NCBI GenBank assembly: GCA_031261425.1
Contig: JAISJR010000049.1
Location: forward strand, 52,525-116,524
Length of the DNA stretch: 64,000 nt
Direction: 5' to 3'
Origin: Planctomycetota bacterium
GTDB taxonomy: Bacteria > Planctomycetota > SZUA-567
In this document: in pieces, positions 48,001-56,602 of the stretch
Layout: each line of letters starts with the position of its first letter
Position numbering within the stretch: position 1 is the stretch's first letter
The notes under the pieces: generated by a model
Told to the model about the DNA's origin: nothing
The model's database searches: none
The model's input: only the letters and a program-made list of their open reading frames with translations
Translations under genes and position numbers: made by a program

Positions 48001-48964
48001 GCATGGCGGGCGACACGTCGGCGAGCGGCGTAGCGCACAAGTCGGCATACCAGCGCGAGATTTCTTCCCAGTCGGCGGCGGTGCTGACGAGCAGACGTTG
48101 CGTGCAGGCGAAGAGCGGCGGCATATTCGCTTCGGGGAACGCCTGCGGCACGTTGCGGATAATCCAACGGTGGCGCGTAACCTCGCCGATGGGGTCGGGC
48201 GCGAACGTTTCAATCGTGCCGCGAATTTCGTCGCGAACGGCGATTTTTTTCAGCGGCAAACTTTTGGGCGCGTTGATTTCGACGGACTGCCACAGTAGCG
48301 GGCGCGTTTGCTCCAACGAAAAAGCGTCGGCGAAAATGCCGCGCGCGCGCGGTAGGCGGGTGTTGTCGAACATCAAGAAATGCACGATGTCGCCGACCGC
48401 GAGACCGGGGACGTTGACCGTGATGACTTTGTCGTTGGGATTGTAAATGTTGGCGCCCATCGAGCCGCTGTTGATGGAGGTGGAACTTTGCGCCGCAATG
48501 TCAATCGAGACGACCGCGCCGTCGGGCTTGATGATTTCAAGCGCCGCGACGAAGCAATCTTCGGGTAGTTGGTAGGGAATGGTGTAGTAACTGGCGACGG
48601 TGGCGTTTTCTCGGCGCCCTTTTTCGGTGAGAATTTTAATGTATTGCTCGTCCCATTGGGTATAGGTGCCGTCGGGACGGTAGTCGATGCGCGTGGCGCC
48701 GCCGAGCAGAACTTCGTCGGCGTCGGGATATTTCGCGAGCGTCGCGTCGTCGCTTCGCCCCAGCGCCTCGGCGCGGTTTAAGAGCCGGCGCACCGCCGCC
48801 TCGCCGGCGCCGATAAAGTCGTCCGCCACGGCGTTCGGATTGACCTGCACGGCGGCGATGCTCGCCGGCGCCGTAACCGTTTCACCCGCGCCGGAAAAGG
48901 TCGAGAAAGTCAAAACTAACGCGAGCAATTTTGCGAGCAATTTATGATAAGATGAATTCGACAT
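45029..48964 (-). CDS. Exported DUF3857/transglutaminase-like protein with two tandem units
   Basis: A 1311-residue protein with a signal peptide (about 1-26). The first unit has DUF3857 (about 85-290) and a transglutaminase-like domain with a complete triad: Cys380 (HGVCRDKA), His420 (FNHAV) and Asp435 (LMDSTD). A second DUF3857 begins near 720 (FLADDVEYEVLDAHSW). Near 985 a degenerate transglutaminase region reads GYGNSADGAALWLAL, with no cysteine. The C-terminal part is beta-rich. ATG with GAGGAAAAAA. Such proteins are exported and of unknown substrate; protein cross-linking is not demonstrated. Confidence 0.88.
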   Translation of the reverse strand: MSNSSYHKLLAKLLALVLTFSTFSGAGETVTAPASIAAVQVNPNAVADDFIGAGEAAVRRLLNRAEALGRSDDATLAKYPDADEVLLGGATRIDYRPDGTYTQWDEQYIKILTEKGRRENATVASYYTIPYQLPEDCFVAALEIIKPDGAVVSIDIAAQSSTSINSGSMGANIYNPNDKVITVNVPGLAVGDIVHFLMFDNTRLPRARGIFADAFSLEQTRPLLWQSVEINAPKSLPLKKIAVRDEIRGTIETFAPDPIGEVTRHRWIIRNVPQAFPEANMPPLFACTQRLLVSTAADWEEISRWYADLCATPLADVSPAMQDAVHKIVGDETDPREKIQRLFTWVSQKIRYVGVTTEETAPGYEPHPVKDTFSEKHGVCRDKAALLVAMLRLAGIEAFPVLIDTNMKKDAEVAQPFFNHAVTAALVNGEYMLMDSTDENTRTLLPDYLSDKSYLVAAANGEKLRVSPTTPAAENMLTIDSDGELSPAGDLKVDTTIQFAGINDNLYRGYFARITPNERRRYFEGVVKAVYGGAELTAFSLTPDNPLDTAEPLFVRLQFAARNIAIRGRNLALLPAPFLGARVGAVNFMLGQMGLEKRRFPLVLDSTCGVSETIKIDLPAEFSRELSMPVYKPVETPALEWRRSLARVGKSLRGKNEFILREVEISPEQYAQVKEQLKTVEYNARKLPVFAQSTSRVENEALLDKQADSVFLADDVEYEVLDAHSWRERRTTRKKILTYAGLKDESELKIAYNPAVENVTLERAVVIAPNGKVQTIAASAVNIMDQSWNGDAPRYPGGKILVANLPNVEIGSIVEYRVLREISRQPFFFAAETFREFSPIVARSVTLRAPAGMNIPVETTLNVHETRSVDDSAPLWEIANEPQMKYEDFLPPLGSFTPMWFAGSGEWRNYAASVRETLFTAAKNQPNAAAKGSALGKKLTLAGLRALVDDLATTIRRTGPAFGDLPLTATMTPADKTLADGYGNSADGAALWLALLAAAPDAQPELFLVSQYRAGVNLSLPQLQLPNPQMFNGVLLRLTVEGRTVWLNDIDQYSQLGATPSDGLVALNLQTGAFETVRNDKHFTLADETTYHIALKADGEATIRKTALITGNHYHAYKKLFAEMRPEEKRRHHQTELANLAQAATAASDYVTDFSAYPGKIEFTARVPKYAVEDNGFLYLGLPETLRRLFDFRSAKRTNPLFIGEDQRLRINTVITLPENFRPLIYPPKLLWHSPIEENSRVEIETRYGGAGAGEGNVLRVTQNAQLTATYYDVALYPELLKIQAALTHGDKRTVLLVTKEWVELQKVVGE

Positions 48965-49071
48965 ATTTTTTCCTCGATGAATTAGGGGCGGGAGATTTCA
49001 GAACAATATACGGCGCCGCCGCGAATTACCAATAACGTCGGCGGGCGTTTGCCGCGTATCGGGGAGAAAAA

Positions 49072-49198
49072 GTTGAGAGTTGAGAGTTTAGAGTTGAAAG
49101 TTGAGAAGGGAAAAGGGAAAAGGGAAAAGGGAAAAGTTGCGCATTTTGCCCCGCCGCGCTCTAAATCTCTCAACTCTAAACTCTAAACTCTGCTCTGC
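49072..49198. repeat. AGAGTTGAGAGTT repeat with GGGAAAA tandem
   Basis: The left arm GAGAGTTGAGAGTTTAGAG faces TCTCAACTCTAAACTCTAAA on the right. Between them are four units of AGGGAAA(A). It belongs to the family of 6503-6610. Confidence 0.7.
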
Positions 49199-49199
49199 C

Positions 49200-49418
49200 T
49201 CACCACATCACGCACGCGCTCGGCGTCAGACGGGTTTCTTCCGCGAGCCGCCGGTCATTGCGGTAGGCGTCTTCAATCCATAAGCGCGGCGCGTGGTCGC
49301 GACAAAAACGACTGCCGGAAATCGTGTCGATAATGATACATTCCGCCTCGCATCCCTCTTTTTGGCAGGGGAGCCGGGACTCGACGAAAAGATGGCTGAT
49401 GGCGTTGAGATTTTCCAT
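49200..49418 (-). CDS. Small Cys-containing protein, unknown
   Basis: A 72-residue protein with paired cysteines: CQKEGC, CIII, and SRFCRDH. They could bind zinc. ATG with GGTGAG. It is divergent from flgK across a 273-bp gap. The family is not recognised. Confidence 0.55.
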   Translation of the reverse strand: MENLNAISHLFVESRLPCQKEGCEAECIIIDTISGSRFCRDHAPRLWIEDAYRNDRRLAEETRLTPSACVMW

Positions 49419-49602
49419 AACTCACCGGCGGACGGCGCAAAAATAATCGCATGCTAAGTAATTACCGAAAAACGCGCTTTCCTTTTGCAGAGAGTTTTTA
49501 GGAGGGGGGGGAGGGGCAAAGGGGCTTAAGCGGTTTAAGGGGTTTAAGCAACGTAAGAACCGCATTTTTCACTTTTCACTCTCAACTCTAAACTCTCTCA
49601 GT

Positions 49603-49617
49603 TGGCACGGCGATTGC
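49603..49617 (+). promoter_or_regulatory. Sigma-54-type promoter of flgK
   Basis: TGGCAC (49603-49608), five bases, TTGC (49614-49617): an exact -24/-12 match. It lies about 75 bases before the flgK start. Confidence 0.85.
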
Positions 49618-49691
49618 GTATCCGCCTCCGGTTTCTTTTCCGCCATTCGGCAAAACGGATTTTTCTGCCGGAAAAGTAAAGGAGTGCCGCC

Positions 49692-51494
49692 ATGACTTTT
49701 CGCTCGTTCAACATCGGGATGACTTCCCTGCAAGCGACGCAATTGATGCTCGACACCACCGGGCATAACGTCGCCAACGCCACCACGCCGGGCTATTCCC
49801 GCCAGCGCGTCAACACCGAAGCCAACAAGCCGCAACCCTACGGCAACGTCGCCGTCGGCACCGGCGTCTTGGTCAACGACATCACGTCCATCACCGATGT
49901 GTTTCTCGAACAGCAAGTCCGCGTCGCGACTTCGACCTACGGGCAACTCAACCAGAAAAACACCGGCTACGAAAATCTCGAAGCGTATTTCAACGAACTC
50001 ACCGGCAACGACATTTCGACGACGTTCAGCAATTTTTGGGACGCGCTCGACGACTTGAACGACCACGTCGAAGACCTTTCGACGCGCGCCAACGCGGCGT
50101 CCGTCGCGCAGACCTTCGCCGAAAGCGTCCAATCGACGCGGCAAAAAATTTACGACTACCGCGCCAATCAAAACCACGTTATCGTGGAAACCGTCGGCAC
50201 GGTCAACGAGGTCTGCGCGCAAATCGCCTCGCTCAACGCCGCGATTATGAAAATGGAATCCTCCGGCGCGACCGGCGTCAAAGCCAACGACTTGCGCGAC
50301 CAGCGCGAGGTCTTGGTCAAACAACTTTCGGGACTGATGGACGTCAACGTCAGCGAAGAAAAAAACGGCTCGCTCATCGTCGCGCAACACGGGCGGATGT
50401 TGGTGTTTGAAAATCAAACTTTTGAGTTGACGACGACGCGGGTGGAGCGCGGCGGCTTGATGGTGGACGACATCGTTTTCGCCGCCGACCGCGCCAAAGT
50501 GGTAATGGCGGACGGCGCGGTTTACGGAATGGTGCAGATGCGCGACGTGGTCGCGCTGTCGTATCAAAACGACCTCGACCAATTCGCCGGCGAAGTGATT
50601 TGGAATTTCAACCGGCAATTTTCGCAAGGCGTCGGGCTGACCGGTTTGAGCGAAATGACCGCCGACTATCGCATCATCGACCCGGCGGTAACGCTCGATA
50701 AATTGCAATACGAATTTACGCCGCAAGCCAACACGTTCCAAATTAAGGACGGCGTGTTTGAGGTCATCGTCTATGACGTGAACAGCGGCGAAGCCAAACA
50801 CGTGCCGATTGACATCGACCTGACGAGTTCCGCCGACGACAAGCGGACGATTCTTTACAGCACCGAAGCGGTCGAAACCGCGCCCGGCGTGTGGACTTAC
50901 AACCAGCCGGAAAATTCGTTGGTGCGCAAAATGCAGGACGCCTTCGACTCGGTCGCCGCGGGCGCGTTCACGGTGTCGTTGGACAAACTGAACCGCGTGT
51001 CGATTGTCGCCAATTCGGAGTCCACGCAGTTCGCGTTCGGGCGGGACGACACCGGCGTGTTGGCGGCGCTGGGGCTGAACACGTTTTTCAGCGGCAACAA
51101 CGCGCAGACGATTACGGTCAATCAAACGATGCAGGACAATCCGCAACTGTTCGCGGCGGCGGATGCGTTTGTCGATGGCAATCAAATCAACATTCGCTCG
51201 CTCACGCATATGCGCATTGAGACGACGATGAAAAACGGCACGGCGTCGTTCGAGGATTTTTACAACGGCGTGGTCGGGCGCTTGGGGATTGAGTCGGCGC
51301 GCACGGCGTCGCTGTTTTCGGCGCAAGCCGATATTAAAGTCAGCGTCGAAAACCAGCGCGAAAGTTTGTCGGGCGTGAATATGGACGAAGAAATGACGAA
51401 AATGTCGCAATATCTGACGGCTTACAAAGCGTCGTCGCAATTCATCAGCGTCGTGAACCAAATGTTCGACAGTTTGCTGTCCATCGTTAGATAA
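49692..51494 (+). CDS. flgK: Flagellar hook-associated protein 1 (hook-filament junction)
   Basis: A 600-residue axial flagellar protein. The N-terminal heptad region has QLMLDTTGHNVANATTPGYSRQRV (about 17-40), the family signature. The C-terminal rod has SGVNMDEEMTKMSQYLTAYKASSQFISVVNQMFDSLL. The middle is variable. ATG with AGGAG. It is preceded by a sigma-54-type promoter. FlgL and other flagellar genes are not next to it. Confidence 0.95.
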   Translation: MTFRSFNIGMTSLQATQLMLDTTGHNVANATTPGYSRQRVNTEANKPQPYGNVAVGTGVLVNDITSITDVFLEQQVRVATSTYGQLNQKNTGYENLEAYFNELTGNDISTTFSNFWDALDDLNDHVEDLSTRANAASVAQTFAESVQSTRQKIYDYRANQNHVIVETVGTVNEVCAQIASLNAAIMKMESSGATGVKANDLRDQREVLVKQLSGLMDVNVSEEKNGSLIVAQHGRMLVFENQTFELTTTRVERGGLMVDDIVFAADRAKVVMADGAVYGMVQMRDVVALSYQNDLDQFAGEVIWNFNRQFSQGVGLTGLSEMTADYRIIDPAVTLDKLQYEFTPQANTFQIKDGVFEVIVYDVNSGEAKHVPIDIDLTSSADDKRTILYSTEAVETAPGVWTYNQPENSLVRKMQDAFDSVAAGAFTVSLDKLNRVSIVANSESTQFAFGRDDTGVLAALGLNTFFSGNNAQTITVNQTMQDNPQLFAAADAFVDGNQINIRSLTHMRIETTMKNGTASFEDFYNGVVGRLGIESARTASLFSAQADIKVSVENQRESLSGVNMDEEMTKMSQYLTAYKASSQFISVVNQMFDSLLSIVR

Positions 51495-51596
51495 CGGTTA
51501 TAGTTGTTTGATTTTAGAAATGAACTGCGGCATACCGTAATTAAAAATTACAAATTAAAAATTAAAAATAGAGGAGATATTGTCCCGTCTAAACGC

Positions 51597-52793
51597 TCAA
51601 CCCTGCTCCATTTGGCTCAAATAATAAATCCCAATTCCCGCCGCCGCCAAGCACGTCAGGACGAACAGCGCGATTTTTACCCACGAATACGGGCGCTCGC
51701 CCTGCACTTCGCCGGTGCGTCCGTTGATGACAAAGCGGAATGTGCGCTCGCGGTAACGATACGCGGAAATCCACAGCGGTAGCAAAATATGCTTGAAGGT
51801 TACGTCCGCGTGTTGCGTATCGGATGACAAAATCCGTTGCTCGTCGCCGCCGATGTCGCGAAGAACCGCGCTCCGAATGACCGGCGCCATTTTTTGCTCG
51901 GCGACGCCGAAGCCGTCGCGCAAGCCGATTTGATAGGTCTCGGCGCGATAGCCCGATAAAAATTCCGCTTGAAAATCCGCCAAATTTTGCAAATCCCACG
52001 GCTCCAAATTTTCAATCAGCGACCGCGGCAACGACTTGGTCGCCGGCACCAGAATATCGTCGAAATTCACTTGCACCGCGCCGTGCGCCGGATACCAGCG
52101 CGTGTGGCGAACCTGCCGCGTCCGCCGGCGTCCGTTGGCGTCGGCGTAGGTTTCGGATGTGTAGTAATACTCGCCGCGCTCGCCGGCATACGTCGTCGTC
52201 GTCTTACTGTCGTAAGTCCAATACGGCGTATAAACGCCGTTCAACACGCCGTCGCGCATCGTCCGCGCCGTCAAATTATTCGGCGCGAACCACAGCGATT
52301 TCAGCCACGCGCCGAACCGCGCGTAGGCGTTTTCTTTGTTGATTTGGAACGGCAACAAGCCCTGCACTTCGATGGCGGTTTGCACGAAATCCTGCGCCAC
52401 GACCGGAATGCCGCAATAAGGGCAATTCTCGGCGGAAACATGGTCGGCGAGCGTGATGTTCGCGCCGCAACCGTTGCAATGCGTCAAATGGATTTTTTTC
52501 TCGCGGGCTTGCTCGGCTTCGGCGCGGTCGATAAATTCGTGATAATCTAATTCGCGCAATTTCGCGGCGGACGCGATACTGCCGTCGACGTTTTTGGCGG
52601 TTTCGGGAATTTGACTTTCCGCGCCGCAATAAGGGCAACGCAAATTATGCGTGCCGGGGATAAAGCCCATCGCGCCGCCGCATTGCGGACACGGGAATTG
52701 CTTGCGGTTAATGACGACTTTATCGGCGTCGGGGTCGGTGGCGGCGGGCGCGGCGGAATCTTTCTCGGTCTCGGCGGTCGGGGTCGCGGACAT
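51597..52793 (-). CDS. Zinc-ribbon membrane protein, unknown
   Basis: A 398-residue protein with two zinc-ribbon motifs near the N-terminus: CPQCGG...CPYCG (about 35-57) and CNGCG...CPYCG (about 106-127). A large domain follows with TPYWTYDSKTTTTYAGERG and HGAVQVNFDDILVPA. A single C-terminal membrane helix (about 375-393) ends it. Similar proteins are often annotated as primosomal-protein-N'-like or TFIIB zinc-finger proteins without proof. ATG with AAGGTGA. Confidence 0.75.
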   Translation of the reverse strand: MSATPTAETEKDSAAPAATDPDADKVVINRKQFPCPQCGGAMGFIPGTHNLRCPYCGAESQIPETAKNVDGSIASAAKLRELDYHEFIDRAEAEQAREKKIHLTHCNGCGANITLADHVSAENCPYCGIPVVAQDFVQTAIEVQGLLPFQINKENAYARFGAWLKSLWFAPNNLTARTMRDGVLNGVYTPYWTYDSKTTTTYAGERGEYYYTSETYADANGRRRTRQVRHTRWYPAHGAVQVNFDDILVPATKSLPRSLIENLEPWDLQNLADFQAEFLSGYRAETYQIGLRDGFGVAEQKMAPVIRSAVLRDIGGDEQRILSSDTQHADVTFKHILLPLWISAYRYRERTFRFVINGRTGEVQGERPYSWVKIALFVLTCLAAAGIGIYYLSQMEQG

Positions 52794-52806
52794 AATTTCA
52801 CCTTCA

Positions 52807-52912
52807 TTTAGAGTTTGGAGTTGAGAGTTTAGAGTTTAGAGAGCGGAGTTTTATTTTTAAGACGCGCGAAGCGCAACCGCCGCTAAACTCTCAACCCTCA
52901 ACTCTCAACTCT
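52807..52912. repeat. AGAGTTGAGAGTT repeat
   Basis: Left arm GAGTTTGGAGTTGAGAGTTTAGAG, right arm CTCTCAACCCTCAACTCTCAACTC. The right arm encodes the last residues (RELRVEG) of the following flippase-like protein, so that protein's C-terminus is repeat-derived. Confidence 0.75.
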
Positions 52913-54201
52913 CGACCGGCAACGCCGGCGATTTCTTTTTTGCCGCGCAGGTAATACGGCAGACCGCCCATGAAACTGAGCAAGACCGTCCAAATCCGCC
53001 ACGCGAGGAAAATCGTCGCGCCGCCGACAATTGCGTTGCCCGCGCCGTCTTGGCAGAGCGACAACACGCCGGCGAACACCGCTTCGCCCACGCCCAAACC
53101 GCCGCCCGGCACCGGCAAGGTGTTGGCAATCGACGCCAGCGGCGCGGCAAAAAAAATGTCGAACACGCCCGGCGCCGCCGGCAGGACAATCGCGCGGCTG
53201 ATAAAATAAATCGAGCAGATATTGACCGTCTGTTGCCCGACCGACAAGAGCAGCGCATAGCCGAGCGCCGCCAAATCGTTGCGGAAAATCAACAACGCTT
53301 CGACAAACCGCATTAGCGCCGCGCCGCCGGGGACGCGGGAATGTATAAAATTCGACAGCCGCCGTCCGGGCTGACAACTCGGCACCGTCGCCACCGCGAG
53401 GAGCGCGACGACCAGCGCGGCGATTGCCGCCGCCAAAATAAAGCGGCAACGCAATAAAATTCCGGCGAGCGCCGCCGTCAATTCTTCTTCCGGCGCGCGG
53501 ATAATTTGCCACTCGTAACCCGCGCCGCGCCAAATCCACCAACCGCCGGCGCCAATCAACAACGCCGTCAGCGCTAAAAATTTCAGCGCCGCGCCGCGCC
53601 CGCGCAACAGCGCGACCAAACCGCCCGCCGCCGCCAGCACCAACGCGGCAATCGCGCCGAACACGACGACGGCGATTTGGTGCAAATTGGGCGCGTTCAT
53701 CACTTGCTCGCGCGCCAGCGCAATCGCCGCGCCGCCGACCACGAGCAGACCGAACAGCCCCATTACGCGGTCAACCAAAACGCTGGCGAGCGATTTCGCC
53801 GTTTCCCGCGTGTCGCGAATAAAATAACCGGCTTTGATGACGTCGCCGCCGACCGCGCCGGGCATAAAGGTGCTGAAAAAACAGCCGATAAAACCGATGC
53901 GGAGCGTGTCGCGGTATTGGTAGCAAGCGATGCCGAGCGCGCGCAACAATAATAATTGCCGGTAAAAACTGCTGACCATCGGCAGAAACGCGCCGGCGAC
54001 GCCGGCGAAAACCCAGCCCGGATGCGCGAATTGCGATTGAATTTTGCTGAAATCCAATTGCCCGTTGCGCAACAAATACGCGAACGCGCCGCCGACAATC
54101 GCGATTTTCAACAGCGCGACGGCGATTTTTTTACCCCGCCGCCACGGCGAGGTTTTGCCGGCGGGAGACGGTGGAAGTGAGGACGGCGCGGAGTCGGTCA
54201 T
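52891..54201 (-). CDS. Lysylphosphatidylglycerol synthase TM-region/UPF0104-type flippase-like protein
   Basis: A 436-residue membrane protein with eight or more helices. Family phrases are GFIGCFFSTFMPGAVGGDVIKAGYFIRD (about 105-130), SVLVDRVMGLFGL (about 140) and LPVPGGGLGVGEA (about 360). The last residues come from an intergenic repeat. Such proteins (AglD2/MprF-like membrane part) act in lipid or lipid-linked-sugar handling. The GT2 gene at 54281 lies just upstream on the same strand, suggesting a shared role in envelope glycan assembly (inference). Confidence 0.85.
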   Translation of the reverse strand: MTDSAPSSLPPSPAGKTSPWRRGKKIAVALLKIAIVGGAFAYLLRNGQLDFSKIQSQFAHPGWVFAGVAGAFLPMVSSFYRQLLLLRALGIACYQYRDTLRIGFIGCFFSTFMPGAVGGDVIKAGYFIRDTRETAKSLASVLVDRVMGLFGLLVVGGAAIALAREQVMNAPNLHQIAVVVFGAIAALVLAAAGGLVALLRGRGAALKFLALTALLIGAGGWWIWRGAGYEWQIIRAPEEELTAALAGILLRCRFILAAAIAALVVALLAVATVPSCQPGRRLSNFIHSRVPGGAALMRFVEALLIFRNDLAALGYALLLSVGQQTVNICSIYFISRAIVLPAAPGVFDIFFAAPLASIANTLPVPGGGLGVGEAVFAGVLSLCQDGAGNAIVGGATIFLAWRIWTVLLSFMGGLPYYLRGKKEIAGVAGRELRVEG

Positions 54202-54280
54202 TAGATTTGTTTTCCAGTCGGTCTAAAAAAATAAGGTTCAAGAATTGAATACCGCAACCGCGTTTTAGCGAGAAAACAAA

Positions 54281-55279
54281 TTAGCGAGAAAACCAATCCC
54301 GCAACCACGCGCGCCAACCGGTGCCGGCGGAAAAATAAAGCGGCGCCGCGCGGAGCAATTTCCACGGACGGCGCCAACGCGGCAACGGCGTAACTTCGAT
54401 GCGGCGGGCGTAAAAGTCGATAAATTGCGCGAGTAATTGCCGATTGACCGGCGGAATCTCCTCGGCGAATAAGCGTTTTTCCGCTTCGATTTTCAGCGTG
54501 ATAAATTCGTCGCGCCGGCGGGAAAATTCCGCGATTTTTTCGGCGCCGGACATCGCGCGGATTTGGCGATAGCGCGTCAACCGCGTTACCGGAAAGCCGG
54601 TCAATTCCAGATTCGTAACATTGTTTTCATGGACGCGGTAATAAGTCAGCGGCGCGTTTTCGTAATAAAATTTTTCGGTGAGCGCGGCGAGATTGCGGAA
54701 CCACGCGTCGCAGCCGAGATAATTTTCCGGCACCGGCAACGCCCGCGCGATAAATTCGCGCCGCACTAATAAATTGTGCCCGTAAGCGAACAGATAACGC
54801 GGCACCAACGCCAACGCGCCGCCGCGATTGATTTGCGCGGCAATCCACGGCGCCGCGCGGCGCGGCAATAGCCGTTCACCCCGCGCCGACAAGTCCTCGT
54901 TCACGCGCCAAGAATCGCAGGCAAAAACCATTTTTTTAGGATGCGCCTCGAACGCCGCCGTCAACCGCGCGATTTTCTCCGGCAACCAGATGTCGTCTTG
55001 GTCGCATAAAAAAACGCCGTCGCCGGACGCCCGCGCCAACAACGCCGCAAAATTTTTGACCACGCCGAGCGGCGCCGGATTAACGATAATTTCCAATTTC
55101 ACGCTCGCCGGTTTTTCGGGCAAAACGCCGGCAATCGCCCGCCGCGTCGCGGCGTCCGGCGAATCGTCGCCGATTAAAATTTCGTCGGGCAATCGCGTCT
55201 GCGCGAACAGCGACCGCAACTGTTCGCCGATATATTTTTCCCCGCGATACGCGGCGAGAACGACGGAGATGGCGGTCAT
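54281..55279 (-). CDS. GT2-family glycosyltransferase
   Basis: A 332-residue GT-A enzyme. It starts MTAISVVLAAYRGEKYIGEQL, then DEILIGDDSPD (about 36), and VFLCDQDDIWLPEKI (DQDD metal/nucleotide motif, about 90) typical of rhamnosyltransferase-like GT2 members. NLLVRREF and YYRVHENN follow. The start ATG 55279 has GGGAAG upstream. It is cytoplasmic or membrane-associated and probably adds sugars to a surface polysaccharide. Confidence 0.88.
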   Translation of the reverse strand: MTAISVVLAAYRGEKYIGEQLRSLFAQTRLPDEILIGDDSPDAATRRAIAGVLPEKPASVKLEIIVNPAPLGVVKNFAALLARASGDGVFLCDQDDIWLPEKIARLTAAFEAHPKKMVFACDSWRVNEDLSARGERLLPRRAAPWIAAQINRGGALALVPRYLFAYGHNLLVRREFIARALPVPENYLGCDAWFRNLAALTEKFYYENAPLTYYRVHENNVTNLELTGFPVTRLTRYRQIRAMSGAEKIAEFSRRRDEFITLKIEAEKRLFAEEIPPVNRQLLAQFIDFYARRIEVTPLPRWRRPWKLLRAAPLYFSAGTGWRAWLRDWFSR

Positions 55280-55528
55280 TGGGCTTCCCATTTTTTGCGT
55301 TTCATTCGGCGACCGCGCGGACATAACCTTGGCGTTCAAAACCGGCGCGGCGCCGGCGCCAACACCGTATCTTCACCGGTAAAAAGCATATTCACGAACG
55401 CAAAAATTGTCAATTATCTCCGCCGCCCCTAAATTAAAACTTGGGTTCAAGCGTAAAATCGAGTATCCTGAACGCCGGTATTAAGGATACGGTCTAAAGC
55501 GAAACCCTCTTGTCGAACAGGTCGATTG

Positions 55529-56422
55529 ATGATTTTCGCAGGCATTGACGAAGCCGGTTTAGGTCCGGCGCTGGGCGTGTTGAGCGTCGCCGGCGCGGCG
55601 TTGCGCTTGCCCCCGTCGCCGAACGAGGCGTGGAATTTTTTCGGCGCGGACACGAAAAAAATCGTCGGCGACAGCAAAGCGATTTTCCCCGCGAAAGGGC
55701 TTGCCGGTTTGGAAGTTCCCATCCTCGCCGCGTGGCAAAATTGGCGCTCTTTGCCGCGCGACCGCGACGAATTTTTCACCGCGCTCGGCGACGCGAATTT
55801 TTTGCGATTGGCGCGAGAAATTCCGTGGCACGCCGCCGCGTGGCAAATGCCGCTCGCGGCGAAAAGCGCGTCTATCGCCGCGCTCGCGGCGCGGCGAACG
55901 CCCGCGATAGAATTATTGACGTTGCAAGCCCGCGCGCTGACGGCGGCGGAACTCAACCGCCAATTCGCCGCCGCGAAAAAATCCGCCGTCGAATGGCGAT
56001 TGGTCGCCGCGTTAATCCAAAAATTCGCCGCGCTCGACCCGTCCGCCGCAACCGTCATCGTGGTTGACAAACAGGGCGGGCGCCATTTTTACGCGCCGTT
56101 GCTGGCGGAACTGTTTGCGTCGCCGCTTATCGAAACCGTGCGCGAGGGCGCGGCGGGTTCGGAATACGTCGTCGCCAACTGCCGCGTAATTTTTTCGCCG
56201 CGCGCCGACGCGAATTTTTTTCCGGTGGCGCTGGCGAGTATGCTGGCGAAATATATCCGCGAGCGCTGTATGTCCGACCTGAACGCATGGTTCGCCGCGC
56301 GATGCGCGAACTTGCGACCGACGGCGGGCTATCACGGCGACGCGCCGCGTTTTTACGAAGCGGTCAAGAGCGTCCTCGACCGCGAGCGGATTCCGCGCGA
56401 GAAATTTTGGCGCAGTCGATAA
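55529..56422 (+). CDS. Divergent RNase HII-like protein
   Basis: A 297-residue RNase H-fold protein. It opens MIFAGIDEAGLGPALG, matching the RNase HII start, but with Leu in place of Arg in the GRG motif that reads the RNA-DNA junction. A later acidic site is VIVVDKQGG (about 182), and ALASMLAKYIRE matches the family phrase ASI.AK..RD. It is longer than usual RNase HII (about 200). The active site may be conserved while junction recognition is altered. ATG 55529 has AGGT upstream. It may not be the cell's housekeeping RNase HII. Confidence 0.7.
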   Translation: MIFAGIDEAGLGPALGVLSVAGAALRLPPSPNEAWNFFGADTKKIVGDSKAIFPAKGLAGLEVPILAAWQNWRSLPRDRDEFFTALGDANFLRLAREIPWHAAAWQMPLAAKSASIAALAARRTPAIELLTLQARALTAAELNRQFAAAKKSAVEWRLVAALIQKFAALDPSAATVIVVDKQGGRHFYAPLLAELFASPLIETVREGAAGSEYVVANCRVIFSPRADANFFPVALASMLAKYIRERCMSDLNAWFAARCANLRPTAGYHGDAPRFYEAVKSVLDRERIPREKFWRSR

Positions 56423-56452
56423 GAAGTATCGCGCCCCTTTCCAATAATTTTC

Positions 56453-56481
56453 TTGAAATTATCTTTGGAGCGCGATACAAT
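56453..56481 (+). promoter_or_regulatory. Strong sigma-70-type promoter
   Basis: -35 TTGAAA (56453-56458), 17-base spacer, -10 TACAAT (56476-56481). Transcription would start near 56488. Confidence 0.8.
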
Positions 56482-56487
56482 GCGCCC

Positions 56488-56591
56488 GTTTTGTCGGAGC
56501 AGGTCGCGCCAAATGTCAGGCAGATTTTTTAGCACCCCCATCTCTTTCGGGAGATGGGTACGGGCGGCGGATAACGCCGCCCTGTTTTTTT
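56488..56591 (+). ncRNA. Candidate small RNA or attenuator leader
   Basis: A strong promoter is followed by about 105 bases with no credible gene. It has hairpin CCCATCTC/GAGATGGG (56537-56558), then GGGCGGC/GCCGCCC (56562-56582) and a T-run. It ends 11 bases before the NYN-protein start. Either an independent small RNA with its own terminator or a leader whose termination is regulated. No known family was recognised. Confidence 0.6.
56562..56591 (+). terminator. Intrinsic terminator in front of the NYN gene
   Basis: Stem GGGCGGC/GCCGCCC with loop GGATAAC, then TGTTTTTTT (T7 at 56585-56591). Confidence 0.88.
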
Positions 56592-56602
56592 GGCAGGTTT
56601 CT

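Noticed and set aside
49569..51461. 630-codon open frame antisense to flgK
   Set aside because: Shadow of a GC-rich coding strand; Arg/Val/His-rich with no domain, no ribosome-binding site, and flgK is certain.
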